A DNA stretch of 64,000 bases from Paraburkholderia graminis C4D1M (GTDB lineage: Bacteria > Pseudomonadota > Gammaproteobacteria > Burkholderiales > Burkholderiaceae): positions 1-64,000 of the forward strand of contig NZ_ABLD01000013.1 of assembly GCF_000172415.1 (NCBI RefSeq), written 5' to 3'. Below, piece after piece: positions 54,906 to 63,322 of this stretch. A program made the position numbers and the translations under genes. A model generated the notes under the pieces. It saw only the letters and a list, made by a program, of their open reading frames with translations, had not been told where the DNA came from and made no database searches. Every line of letters begins with the position of its first letter. Position 1 is the stretch's first letter.

Positions 54906-55746
54906 CGCACACCTGCGTATCGTGAAGGGTGTGCACCGCACCGCTCCCGATTGCATCAAGCCGCCGTGAGAGCGCATCCAGACAGGCGGTCACCGTCGGT
55001 GAGGCCTCGGGTATCCGCGCGTCCTGTGCGGCGGCCCGGCTGTGCAGCGCCGGACGTTTTGCATTACGCCGGATGGACGTCACACGGGGCAGCCAGGCGT
55101 ATCCGCGGGGAAAGACCCGGTCCACGATCAGCCATTCACGCAGCGTCGTTTCCACTACCTTGACCCACGCTTCGTCCATCGGCGAAGAGATGTCGACCAC
55201 CGGCACAAGCCCGGCAAAGCACAGGGCCGGATTCAGTCGCGCGCGCACATTGCGGATTCCGTATGTGCCGTTGATCACCGCGCACGCGCATTCGACACAT
55301 TCCGGCGATATCGCGAGCGGACTCAGCACCGCATCGGCCAGCGCCTCCGCACACACAGCACGCAGGTCCGGCAGGAGGGGTGCATCGATCAGGCACACGT
55401 CGAACCACGGCGCTACCGCAGACAGCAGATGACGAAGGTTCGCGTAATAGCGGGTGCGTGCGGGGTCATCACGCGAGCGCAGAGCGTCGATGGCGTCGGC
55501 GCTGAGGACGCGAAGGCATCCACCGGTTATCGGTTGGGCGCACTCAGGCAGACCGGGCACGCGATTGCCGGAGGCTGTCCTGTCATGTCCGCATCTGGCG
55601 AGCATCTGTGCGCAGCGCGGCGGCTCAGCGAGCTCCAGCACGAGCACGCGCCAGTGGTTCTCACGATGCAGGTGACGGGCAAGCAGACAGGTCAGCATCG
55701 TCCTGCCCGAATTACTCCTTGTAGAAACCATCGCAAGCGATTTCAT
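54898..55746 (-). CDS. ParA/MinD-like protein with altered P-loop
   Basis: A 282-residue protein of the ParA/MinD fold. The nucleotide loop reads STRSNSGRTML, where active relatives have KGGVGKT, so both key lysines are replaced by arginine. Later strands (VLVLELAEPPRC, FDVCLIDAPLLPD) keep the ParA pattern. It is the first gene of the operon that continues into the T4SS. It may be a non-hydrolysing scaffold for positioning the transfer machine (inferred), like VirC1-type proteins. Confidence 0.65.
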   Translation of the reverse strand: MKSLAMVSTRSNSGRTMLTCLLARHLHRENHWRVLVLELAEPPRCAQMLARCGHDRTASGNRVPGLPECAQPITGGCLRVLSADAIDALRSRDDPARTRYYANLRHLLSAVAPWFDVCLIDAPLLPDLRAVCAEALADAVLSPLAISPECVECACAVINGTYGIRNVRARLNPALCFAGLVPVVDISSPMDEAWVKVVETTLREWLIVDRVFPRGYAWLPRVTSIRRNAKRPALHSRAAAQDARIPEASPTVTACLDALSRRLDAIGSGAVHTLHDTQVCDA

Positions 55747-56228
55747 GGTTCATCATCCTCAGCCGCACCCTCTGTCGATGAACCTGCGAAGAAAAAGAAG
55801 CCCGCGGCGCCCGTGAGGCTGACCGCGGGCTCAACGGGGGATCACTGGATCGGCATCAGAAAGCAAAAAAGCCTGCACATGCAGGCTTTTTTGCGAATGC
55901 GTCACACGCACCACGTCGTCGCACAGACATCGAACTGCGGGGCCGCTAACGCGTACTCGGTCGTGCTACGCACGTTGACCGGATCAGATTGTTGGCTTCA
56001 ATCTAGGCGAGCGCGGGGCGCTATGCAAGTGCCCTCAGGCGCACCGCTGGAACTGCCTCTACCCACGTGTTCTCAGGTCGTCGCACGGCATCCCGAAAAA
56101 ATTTTAACGTCCAGCCGTCATGCCAATGTTCCGTACAAAGCGGCGTCAGCCACTGACACAACCTGCCGGCTGCGCATCTGCACGAATTGGCCCGGCGATG
56201 CGCCCACTATCTGTTTGGGTCCCGGCGA
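55747..56228. other. Promoter-side gap of the transfer operon
   Basis: About 480 bp. It contains the bidirectional terminator at 55865-55892 and otherwise no gene. The promoter of the transfer operon probably lies between the terminator and 55747 or reads through from the AlpA-like gene; no clear -35/-10 pair is evident. Confidence 0.5.
55865..55892. terminator. Bidirectional intrinsic terminator
   Basis: A GCCTGCA-CA-TGCAGGC hairpin flanked by AAAAAA on the left and TTTTTT on the right, so a U-run follows the stem in either direction. It separates the AlpA-like pair from the ParA-like gene and T4SS genes. Confidence 0.85.
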
Positions 56229-56531
56229 TCAGCCGCCTCCACGATCCCGGCTCGCGCCTTCCAGGGCCCGCGCGAGCGCCGCCTGGGCAGCGGCGAGCTC
56301 AAGCTCGAAGCATTGGGCGGGGCGCCGCGGAATACGCAGCCGACGGCAGACCACCTCCCGGGGCGCGTGCCACAGATAGACCATGCGCAGCATGTCGCGA
56401 TGCCGGATGTGGAGTGTCTGCCAGGCTTTCGTGATCCGGGCCGCATCGACCGGATCATAGGCGCCGCGCGATGCGTTACCCCAGTTCTCGAGCCGCTGGC
56501 GGAGAGGTGCCAAAGCGAGGTCGCGACTCAT
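56229..56531 (-). CDS. Small helical protein of unknown function
   Basis: A 100-residue protein starting MSRDLALAPLRQRLENWG. The middle (AWQTLHIRHRDMLRMVYLWH, then REVVCRRLRIPRR) resembles a sigma-region-4 or phage antitermination-type helix-turn-helix. It overlaps the AlpA-like gene by 4 bp, so the two are co-expressed. I do not recognise a named family. Confidence 0.55.
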   Translation of the reverse strand: MSRDLALAPLRQRLENWGNASRGAYDPVDAARITKAWQTLHIRHRDMLRMVYLWHAPREVVCRRLRIPRRPAQCFELELAAAQAALARALEGASRDRGGG

Positions 56532-56770
56532 GACGCGCCATCCACGCTCTGCTCGCGCACAGGCGCAGGTGCCCGGTAACGCGCGGGATTCTCCAGAAAC
56601 TGATCTATGTCTGCCGCACGCCATCCCACCAGGCGGCCGCCCAGTGCAATCGCGCGCGGGAACGTTCCTGCCTGCATGCGACGGTAAATCGTTGAGCGCG
56701 ACAGGCCCGTTCTCTCTTCCACCTGTTTGCGGCGCAGGATTCTCCGTGCCTCACTGTTTGCAGTTGACAT
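56528..56770 (-). CDS. AlpA-family DNA-binding protein
   Basis: An 80-residue protein with the AlpA/MerR-like winged helix (RRILRRKQVEERTGLSRSTI, then MQAGTFPRAIALGGRLVGWR and DIDQFL). AlpA proteins regulate or assist excision in mobile elements. It lies at the head of the leftward transfer block. Confidence 0.85.
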   Translation of the reverse strand: MSTANSEARRILRRKQVEERTGLSRSTIYRRMQAGTFPRAIALGGRLVGWRAADIDQFLENPARYRAPAPVREQSVDGAS

Positions 56771-57445
56771 GGCCTTCCCCCCGACAAAAAATGCCGGCCT
56801 CGGCTTGCCGGTGCATGGGGGAATTCAAGCAGCACTCGCGTGCGGTTTCCAAACCCGTCTTATCGACGGGAAACTCCCGTCGGGGGTTGCCAACGGCGCG
56901 CGGGCGACGCGTACGGTATCCGCCTTCGACGGCGATAATTCTCGCGATCAATGTCACGATGGGGGCTTGTGCGGTAGCCGCCTGCACTGTCTACCAGGAA
57001 TATGTGTGCGAAGACTGCGGGTACGAATTTAAGGCCATGTCCGGTCTGATCGGGTGCTTGCCCGCAGGCAACAACGACGGCAACGGCGCCTGATGTATTG
57101 TTGCGTCAGCAGGCAGTTGAGCATCAGCATGCGACACGGGAACAGCTACAGGGCATCGCAGGCCGGCAGAGCGGTCCGAGCGCACCCCCCAAAGCGATTC
57201 ATGCGCGCCTCAGAGAAATCGCCAGCGACGCCGCGCGGCTGCGCTCCCGGGATCTTTCGTCACGCTTCGACTGCGCTCGCGGCGTGATTGCGACGCGTTG
57301 CAACCCGCGCCGCCCGGATCCGAGACGTCATCGGGCGCGCTATGGAGGGATTCCGGTGTGCCCGACCCGCCAGTTTTCTTTCGCCGGCATACGGCCTTGC
57401 CGCAAGCCCGGTCTTCCGGGCATGCCTGCATGCTGCAACGGTCGA
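56771..57445. other. Gap between AlpA-like gene and porin
   Basis: About 675 bp. No credible gene is seen; the open frames are short and unlike any family. A small GC-rich hairpin sits at 57406-57421. Confidence 0.45.
57406..57421. terminator. Hairpin after the phase-variable porin
   Basis: GCCCGG-TCTT-CCGGGC, a perfect 6-bp stem with a 4-base loop, 25 bp beyond the porin stop. No U-run follows, so its role as terminator is uncertain. Confidence 0.35.
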
Positions 57446-58480
57446 CTAGAACTTCATTCTGATGCCTGCACCCACGCTGTTGCCAGACGAGACGCTGGTC
57501 ATCGTGTCATACCGCCACGCGGCATAGACGTCCGTGCGTTTCGAGAGCGGGTAGTCGTATCCGAGCACCACTGTGGACCAGCGAACATCTGCGCCCTGTG
57601 CAGGCCGCCGGAGTGTACCCGCCCAGGAGAAGAGGATGCTACCCGTGCCGGCCTGGGCGCTCGCCCCCACCTGAACAGTATCGTCGGTGAGCTCGTTGTT
57701 GTTGCTCACCCGTTCGTACTGCAGATAAATCTTGACCGCCTCCAGGCGATATGCCGCTCCTGCCAGCCACGCGGTCTGTTGCGTGGCGCCATTCATGAAA
57801 AGCGACGCGGTGTGAAGGCTCTGGACTGCGGCGGTCGCAGAGAAGGGGCCTGCGAAGTAAAGCGCGTTCGCACTGTAGTTCGCCTGCCCGGCATGGCCCG
57901 CGATGCCTGCATTGCTGTACAGCACACTTCCTGTCAGACCGCCAATCTCCGGCGACTGGTAGACCATCGAGTTGTCAATCGCCGTGTCACTCTGCACCGA
58001 GGCAGCGCCCATCGCGGAACCCACAAAAGTGTGGACCACCATCGGCGAGAAGACGAACGAGTTGCCGAAGGGGTTGAATAGCAGCGTGGAGACGAATAGC
58101 AGTGAATCATTACGCCCCAGTGTCAGTTGACCGAATTGCCCACTTAAGCCAACGAACGCCCTGCGCCCAAAGAATGACTGTCCGTTGTATGCTCCCGACT
58201 GGCCACCGTTGATCCGGTAAAAACTTTCGAGCGTGAAGATCGCCTTCGTGCCGCCGCCCAGGTCCTCGGCGCCCGACATGCCCCAGTACGATGTCGAGAG
58301 CCCACCTGCGCCGACCTCCCATGCGTTGCCCGCCGAGCCGGGCGTACGTACCACCCCGGCGAATGCATCAGCCAGCCCGTAAAGAGAAACGGACGACTGC
58401 GCATGCGCCACGCCCACTGTGGCGCACAACGATAGCGCGGCCAGCCCCTTGCTCCATCTTCCCCACACATCCGTGCACAT
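57446..58480 (-). CDS. Burkholderia-type porin, probably phase variable
   Basis: A 344-residue outer-membrane porin. The signal peptide ends CATVGVAHA-Q, then SSVSLYGLADAFAGVV, the AEDLGGGTKAIFTLE block, and a C-terminal VGAGIRMKF. The ATG at 58480 has GGAG 6 bp upstream; an ATG at 58495 is also in frame. Thirteen copies of an 8-bp repeat begin 26 bp upstream of the start, so copy-number changes would alter the leader or promoter spacing. It lies just downstream of an amide-utilization operon and may admit its substrate. Confidence 0.9.
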   Translation of the reverse strand: MCTDVWGRWSKGLAALSLCATVGVAHAQSSVSLYGLADAFAGVVRTPGSAGNAWEVGAGGLSTSYWGMSGAEDLGGGTKAIFTLESFYRINGGQSGAYNGQSFFGRRAFVGLSGQFGQLTLGRNDSLLFVSTLLFNPFGNSFVFSPMVVHTFVGSAMGAASVQSDTAIDNSMVYQSPEIGGLTGSVLYSNAGIAGHAGQANYSANALYFAGPFSATAAVQSLHTASLFMNGATQQTAWLAGAAYRLEAVKIYLQYERVSNNNELTDDTVQVGASAQAGTGSILFSWAGTLRRPAQGADVRWSTVVLGYDYPLSKRTDVYAAWRYDTMTSVSSGNSVGAGIRMKF

Positions 58481-58506
58481 GTTTTTCTCCGTCATCGCTC
58501 GTGAGT

Positions 58507-58610
58507 GTTCGTTTGTTCGTTTGTTCGTTTGTTCGTTTGTTCGTTTGTTCGTTTGTTCGTTTGTTCGTTTGTTCGTTTGTTCGTTTGTTCGTTTGTTCGT
58601 TTGTTCGTTT
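58507..58610. repeat. 13 tandem octamers GTTCGTTT upstream of porin
   Basis: Uninterrupted tandem copies of GTTCGTTT (complement AAACGAAC) fill 104 bp of the 169-bp gap between the DUF1185 gene and the porin start. Perfect short repeats of this length expand and contract by slipped-strand mispairing. They lie outside the porin coding sequence, so the expected effect is on transcription or the mRNA leader. Confidence 0.95.
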
Positions 58611-58649
58611 GATGCGCAGTTACCTGACGGCACGGTTTGTCGCCGCGCG

Positions 58650-59195
58650 TCACCCCGGCCTGACGCGTGCGAGCGGCCTTCCGCGCTCCGCCAGTGCAAT
58701 GGCGATGAGCAGCTCGCCCGGTGCCGGTGAGTCGGGTACGCACAGCGACACCGTGTCGAAGTGGTCGAAGCTCCACATGTCCGTGACGCCGTGCAGGGGA
58801 ATATCGACGCATGCGCCAGCGGACCCGCGCTTGGTGACGGATGGCATGATCGAGGACGCGCCAGGCAGGCAGTCGCGCACCGCCTTGCCGAGTCGCGGAT
58901 GCAGCAGCGCCGCGCCCCATTCGAGCGGTACCCCTGTGCCAACAAGCGCGGCCTTCCCGTAACCCTGGATGTCCTGGCCCCCGCAGCCGAGCGCAAGCAG
59001 CGCCCGTGCGGTGAGCACCTGGCCGAGCTCGGCGCCCGTCGCGTATAACGCGTCAAGCTCGCAGGCGGCATCCTCGCTGGTCGTCTCCAGTACAGCAGCC
59101 GCCACTATCTGACGGTGCGGCGGAGTCACTGGCGTGCCGAGTTCCGAGCACCGTTCAACGAGATGGAGCACGACCCGCGTGATCCGGGTGTTCAT
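58650..59195 (-). CDS. DUF1185 'amino acid synthesis' family protein
   Basis: A 181-residue protein of the DUF1185 family (PF06684, called amino acid synthesis protein, function unproven). Typical blocks are VGTGVPLEWGAALLHPRLGK, the polar SSIMPSVTKRG segment and DIPLHGVTDMWSFDHFDTV. It overlaps the amidase gene by 4 bp and is usually found with amidases and amino-acid or amide transporters, as here. Confidence 0.8.
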   Translation of the reverse strand: MNTRITRVVLHLVERCSELGTPVTPPHRQIVAAAVLETTSEDAACELDALYATGAELGQVLTARALLALGCGGQDIQGYGKAALVGTGVPLEWGAALLHPRLGKAVRDCLPGASSIMPSVTKRGSAGACVDIPLHGVTDMWSFDHFDTVSLCVPDSPAPGELLIAIALAERGRPLARVRPG

Positions 59196-60490
59196 GGCGC
59201 GGTCCCGGTGTCGCCCAGGATCTGGAGCCCGGGATCCGGTGCCGGAAACTCCCCCCTCGCCAGTTCGTACGCCCGCGCTGCCCGCAGAACGAGGGCATCG
59301 CTGCCCCGACGCCCGATGATCTGCAGGCCGACAGGCAGGTCCCCGGCGAATCCGCAGGGCACGGATATCGCAGGCACGCCGGCCTGGTTACACCACGCTG
59401 TCAGGACGGGCGCCTGACGCAGATGGACGGGCAGACCGGGAACCGGAGGTGGGCCGCAATGAAACGTCGGCGTGAGCAGCAGGTCGCAACGCTCGAAGAA
59501 CGTATCCATCGATGCGCCGAGTGCGTGGCGCGCAAGCAGCGCATCGACGAACGTTGCGGTGTCCACCTGTGCGCCCGCATCCGCCAGTGCCTTAAGATCC
59601 GGGTCGAGCAGTGTCCTGTCCGTTCCTTCCATATGCCGGACTCGTTGGGCGAAGAACACGGACCACTGGACCGAATGCATACGGCCATTGCCGTAGTAGT
59701 CTGCGATCGGCGCGACGTCGGCCTGAATGACTCTGGCGCCAAGCGCGCCGAACGTGTCCGCGGCCCTCTCGACGCACTTCGCAATGTCCTGCGTCACCTG
59801 GACACTATCCGGGGCGGGGCACCAGGCGATCCGCAGGCCGGCGACGCCGTCGTCGACGGCGCTCGCGTATCCAGAGGCGGCCGTCGTTAACGGGTAACCC
59901 CCGACGCTGTCGTGAATCATTGCGTCAAGCATCAGCGCTGCATCACGTACGTTTCGTGCCATCGGCCCCAGCGTGGACAGAGCAGTCCATGACGTGGCCG
60001 CACCGGCGGGTACGAGCGCGAACGTTGGCTTGAACCCAACCACACCGCTCCAGCAGGCCGGAATCCGGATCGACCCGCCGCCATCGGTCGCAAGAGAGAG
60101 CGGTCCCATCCCCAGCGCAACAGCGACCGCGGATCCGCCGCTGCTGCCTCCTGGTGAAAGCCGCGTATCCCACGGATTGCGCGTTGCGCCCGTCAACGGG
60201 CAGTCGGTCACAATCTTGTTGCCGAACTCGGAAGTCGTTGTCTTGCCAAACGGTATGGCGCCCGCGCCTCGCAACCGTGCAACGGCTGGAGCATCGGCGT
60301 GCTCGCGCTCCGGCGAAGCGGTCCGTGACCCGTGCCGCGTCGGAAGTCCGGCGACAGCCACGAGATCCTTGACCGATACCGGTACACCATCAAGCGGACC
60401 GCGTGGCTCGCCGCGCATCCACCGGCGCTCGGCTTCGCCGGCGGCCGACATCGCCCTTTCCTCGTCGAGGGCGCAGAAGGCGTTGACCAC
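59192..60490 (-). CDS. Amidase-signature hydrolase, N-terminus probably frameshifted
   Basis: A 432-residue amidase-signature enzyme with its triad motifs: K41 in SVKDLVAVAG, SPGGSSGGSAVAV at 112-124 and TDGGGSIRIPA with nucleophile S140. Members usually have about 25-35 more N-terminal residues. These are present upstream in another frame: QMVLLRQRSLLAV, then, after one extra A near 60535, EVICAVLDRVAKLDP joins this frame. So the natural start was probably near 60562 and the gene is now shortened or inactive, unless the extra base is an error. Neighbours suggest an imported amide substrate. Confidence 0.78.
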   Translation of the reverse strand: MVNAFCALDEERAMSAAGEAERRWMRGEPRGPLDGVPVSVKDLVAVAGLPTRHGSRTASPEREHADAPAVARLRGAGAIPFGKTTTSEFGNKIVTDCPLTGATRNPWDTRLSPGGSSGGSAVAVALGMGPLSLATDGGGSIRIPACWSGVVGFKPTFALVPAGAATSWTALSTLGPMARNVRDAALMLDAMIHDSVGGYPLTTAASGYASAVDDGVAGLRIAWCPAPDSVQVTQDIAKCVERAADTFGALGARVIQADVAPIADYYGNGRMHSVQWSVFFAQRVRHMEGTDRTLLDPDLKALADAGAQVDTATFVDALLARHALGASMDTFFERCDLLLTPTFHCGPPPVPGLPVHLRQAPVLTAWCNQAGVPAISVPCGFAGDLPVGLQIIGRRGSDALVLRAARAYELARGEFPAPDPGLQILGDTGTAP

Positions 60491-60665
60491 CGGATCGAGC
60501 TTCGCGACCCGGTCCAGTACGGCGCAAATGACCTCTTACTGCGAGAAGACTGCGCTGCCGAAGCAGCACCATCTGCTCGACACTCAGCGTATAATTTCAT
60601 TCATTCAGTGTTCCTAAGTTATAGACGCATACTGTTCATCGGAGAAATGACACGACGCCTATCCC

Positions 60666-61838
60666 TCACAGACTGGCGTCACCGGGCCCGGTGGATTCCA
60701 GGATCGAAAAGCTGTTATCGGCAAGCGCCTGGCCGATCCGAGTCTGGCAAAGCACATGGCCCGCGTCGTGACTCACACCGGTTTTGCCACGCGGCAGCGC
60801 AATGGAGACGGCGGGCAACGCAGCCCGCAAGCGCCCGGCGTCGACACTGCCCGCTGAGCGGACGGCTTCGGCAAAGAGACGAATGCCTGCATACGTGTTC
60901 TCGCCATGCGGCAGCACCACCGCGTACCGGCCGAGGCGGGGATCATGCGCATTGGCGTAACGCGCCGTATACCGGGCGAGGAAATCGCGGTTTTCAGCGT
61001 TTTCGATGCTCATGAAGTAGGACGACACGCCGATCGTGTCCGTCGATGCACCGGCGGTCGCGATCGACAGCGACTCATGCGCAATATCCGACACAAGCTT
61101 CGGCTTCATTGCGAACGACCCGTACTGCTTGACGAAGGTGACCGGATCATCGCCGATGCTGTGCCACACGATCTGGGGGTTGCGGCTTGCGACACGTTGC
61201 AGGATCGCGCCGTAATCACGCGTGCCAAAAGGTAGCCAGTAGACGTCAAGGAGGGTGCCGCCGTAACGCGCCAGGGCCGCCTGCAACTGCGGCACCAGTA
61301 CCTTCCTGTTGCTGCCGATGTCGGACACGACCGCGCAGACGGTAAGCCCGCCGCTCCGCATGAGCCAGGCGACCAGTGGCCCGATTCTCTGGCTCGCGGC
61401 GAGGCCTGTAGTGAGAAGCTGGGGATCACAACGGCCGTCGTCGAAGTTCGGATAGACCACAAGCCTGCCGGCCGCCCTTGATGCCTGCAGGACGGCTTCC
61501 CGCTCAGAGGGCAGCACCATGCCCGTGATCATCGCGACTCCGTCACGCATGAAAAGCTGCCGCGCCTTCTGCAGCGTTACCGCCGTCGACATCTGAGTAT
61601 CCTCGACGCTCAGCGATAGCGGCCGCCCGAGCAGTCCTCCTGCCGCGTTGATCTCGTCGACAGCAAGCGCCGCGCAGCTCCGGTTGGCCTGGCCTACCCG
61701 AGTGAGGGGCCCGCTCAGCGGCGCGAGCAGGCCGATCCTCAGCGGCTCAGCCGCGCGTGTAACGGGCGATACCACTGACGCAGCAAGAGCGCCTGTCGCA
61801 CCAAGCAGCAATGTTCGGGAAAAGTCACGACGGTTCAT
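60666..61838 (-). CDS. ABC substrate-binding protein (Liv/amide type)
   Basis: A 390-residue periplasmic binding protein with a twin-arginine-like signal (MNRRDFSRTLLLGATGALAA). The type I binding fold starts LRIGLLAPLSGPLTRVGQAN and continues CAALAVDEINAAGG and IVWHSIGDD. It resembles binding proteins for branched-chain amino acids and short amides (AmiC/UrtA-like). It is expressed ahead of the amidase gene and after the LivF/G/M-like genes, so it supplies the substrate to that importer. Confidence 0.88.
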   Translation of the reverse strand: MNRRDFSRTLLLGATGALAASVVSPVTRAAEPLRIGLLAPLSGPLTRVGQANRSCAALAVDEINAAGGLLGRPLSLSVEDTQMSTAVTLQKARQLFMRDGVAMITGMVLPSEREAVLQASRAAGRLVVYPNFDDGRCDPQLLTTGLAASQRIGPLVAWLMRSGGLTVCAVVSDIGSNRKVLVPQLQAALARYGGTLLDVYWLPFGTRDYGAILQRVASRNPQIVWHSIGDDPVTFVKQYGSFAMKPKLVSDIAHESLSIATAGASTDTIGVSSYFMSIENAENRDFLARYTARYANAHDPRLGRYAVVLPHGENTYAGIRLFAEAVRSAGSVDAGRLRAALPAVSIALPRGKTGVSHDAGHVLCQTRIGQALADNSFSILESTGPGDASL

Positions 61839-62601
61839 GCGGGTTCTCACTGGATGTTTTGAGCCGGAAATCTGGCGCAGAGTCCGGCGCACTGCCGGGC
61901 GCCGGCGAAAGATAGCGCGCAAGCGGGTGAGTGCCTTGCGCGCCGCGTTCCGGTTCGACGGCCCCCGCATGGACGAGCCGGCCATTGCTGAGCGCAATGC
62001 AACGCCTGGCACTGCGCAACACAAGGTCGAGGTTCTGCTCCACGAGCAGCACCGCAAGTTGCGAGCGGTGGCAAAGTTCGGGAATCACTTCGCCAATGCG
62101 CTCCACCAGACTGGGCTGCACGCCGTCAGACGGTTCATCGAGCAGAAGGAGTCTCGGGCGGCCGCACAGGGCACGCGCGATCGCGAGGACCTGCTGCTCG
62201 CCGCCAGACAGCGTGCCGCCCTGCTGCGAAAGTCGTGACTTCAGTACCGGGAAGTATTCGAACACCTCGTCGGGAATGTCCGCACCGCCTGCGGCGCGGG
62301 TGCCCATCACGAGGTTTTCGCGCACGGTCAGCTTCGGAAAGATCCATCGCCCCTGAGGCACAAGGCCGATGCCACGTCGGGCGATCTCATGCATGCGCAG
62401 CCCAGTGACCGGCTGCTCCTGGAATCGCACCTGCCCGCTCACGCGGGGAAGCAACCCCATGATGGCCTTGACCAGGGTCGTCTTGCCCGCACCGTTGCAA
62501 CCGAGCACGCCAAGTACCTCGTTGGGCTGCACGTTCAGCGTGAGGTCATGGATTACGTCGACGTCGCCGTAACCGGCCGAAAGATTCTCAATGTGCAGCA
62601 T
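61825..62601 (-). CDS. livF: ABC transporter ATPase, LivF type
   Basis: A 258-residue ATPase with Walker A GCNGAGKTT, the LivF-typical IGLVPQGRWIFPKLTV, signature GTLSGGEQQ and Walker B LLLLDEPSDGVQP. It pairs with the LivG-like ATPase to drive import of an amino acid or amide. It overlaps the binding-protein gene by 14 bp and the LivG-type gene by 14 bp. The ATG at 62601 is chosen because MLHIENLSAGYG is the normal opening. Confidence 0.9.
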   Translation of the reverse strand: MLHIENLSAGYGDVDVIHDLTLNVQPNEVLGVLGCNGAGKTTLVKAIMGLLPRVSGQVRFQEQPVTGLRMHEIARRGIGLVPQGRWIFPKLTVRENLVMGTRAAGGADIPDEVFEYFPVLKSRLSQQGGTLSGGEQQVLAIARALCGRPRLLLLDEPSDGVQPSLVERIGEVIPELCHRSQLAVLLVEQNLDLVLRSARRCIALSNGRLVHAGAVEPERGAQGTHPLARYLSPAPGSAPDSAPDFRLKTSSENPHEPS

Positions 62602-63322
62602 GCATGGCCCCCTGCCCGAGATAGATGCGGCGGATCTCCTCATCGCCCGCGATCTCTTCATATGCCCCCCGTCGCACCACCTTCCCCCTGTGCATCACCC
62701 ATGTCTCGCACTGCAGGGACCGCACGAACCCCAGGTCATGTTCGATGGCGAGTACGGCGCATCGCTCGCGTAGCCGGTGGATAAGACGCACGAGCCGTTG
62801 CGCTTCTTTCGCCGAGAGCCCGGCGGCGGGTTCATCAAGCAGCAGCAGCGAGGGCTGGCACATCATGGCCATGCCAATTTCCAGCCACTGGCGCTCCCCA
62901 TGCGGCAGATGCGCAGCCAGTTCGCCGCCCTGCCCGGACAGGCCAACCTCCTCCATCACCGCTTCGGGTTCGGGCATCGGTGAGGCCCGGTAAGCGGCGA
63001 CGCCCAGACCCGCTACAAGCAGGTTGTCGCGCACGCTCATCGGGAGGAACGTGTTGGTGCCCTGGAACTTGCGGACCACCCCACGCCGGCAGAACTCGTG
63101 CATCGGTCTGCCAGTCATCCGTTGGCCGTCGACATACAGTTCGCCCGCGCCAGGCACGATTGCGCCCGAGAGCAGTCCGACCAGTGTGCTTTTGCCCGCG
63201 CCGTTCGGACCAATGACACACAGCAGATCACGCGGCGCGATTGCGACGTCCACGCCCGTTACGGCGCCAATTCCGCCGAATGCGCGCGACAGCCCCGTGC
63301 CCTTCAGGAGATAGCCGCCCAT
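62588..63322 (-). CDS. livG: ABC transporter ATPase, LivG type
   Basis: A 244-residue ATPase with Walker A GPNGAGKST, the Q-loop block RKFQGTNTFLPMSVRDNLLV, the signature region ELAAHLPHGERQWLEIGMAM (HGE replaces the usual SGG/YGE form) and Walker B LLLLDEPAAGLS. The start at 63322 shares a base with the stop of the upstream permease gene (TGATG), indicating coupled translation. Confidence 0.9.
   Translation of the reverse strand: MGGYLLKGTGLSRAFGGIGAVTGVDVAIAPRDLLCVIGPNGAGKSTLVGLLSGAIVPGAGELYVDGQRMTGRPMHEFCRRGVVRKFQGTNTFLPMSVRDNLLVAGLGVAAYRASPMPEPEAVMEEVGLSGQGGELAAHLPHGERQWLEIGMAMMCQPSLLLLDEPAAGLSAKEAQRLVRLIHRLRERCAVLAIEHDLGFVRSLQCETWVMHRGKVVRRGAYEEIAGDEEIRRIYLGQGAMHAAH

Noticed and set aside
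55950..56030. Possible riboswitch (TPP-like) around TTGACCGGATCAGATTG
   Set aside because: Only a short resemblance to the thiamine motif in either direction, and no thiamine gene is adjacent.
58507..58610. Tandem octamers considered as a CRISPR array
   Set aside because: Units are 8 bp with no spacers, and no cas genes are nearby. It is a simple sequence repeat.
58481..59071. Upstream extension of the porin frame through the octamers (541 codons in total)
   Set aside because: It would put Asn/Gln/Lys/Arg repeat residues before a normal signal peptide and overlap the DUF1185 gene. The ATG at 58480 has a ribosome site and gives a standard porin.
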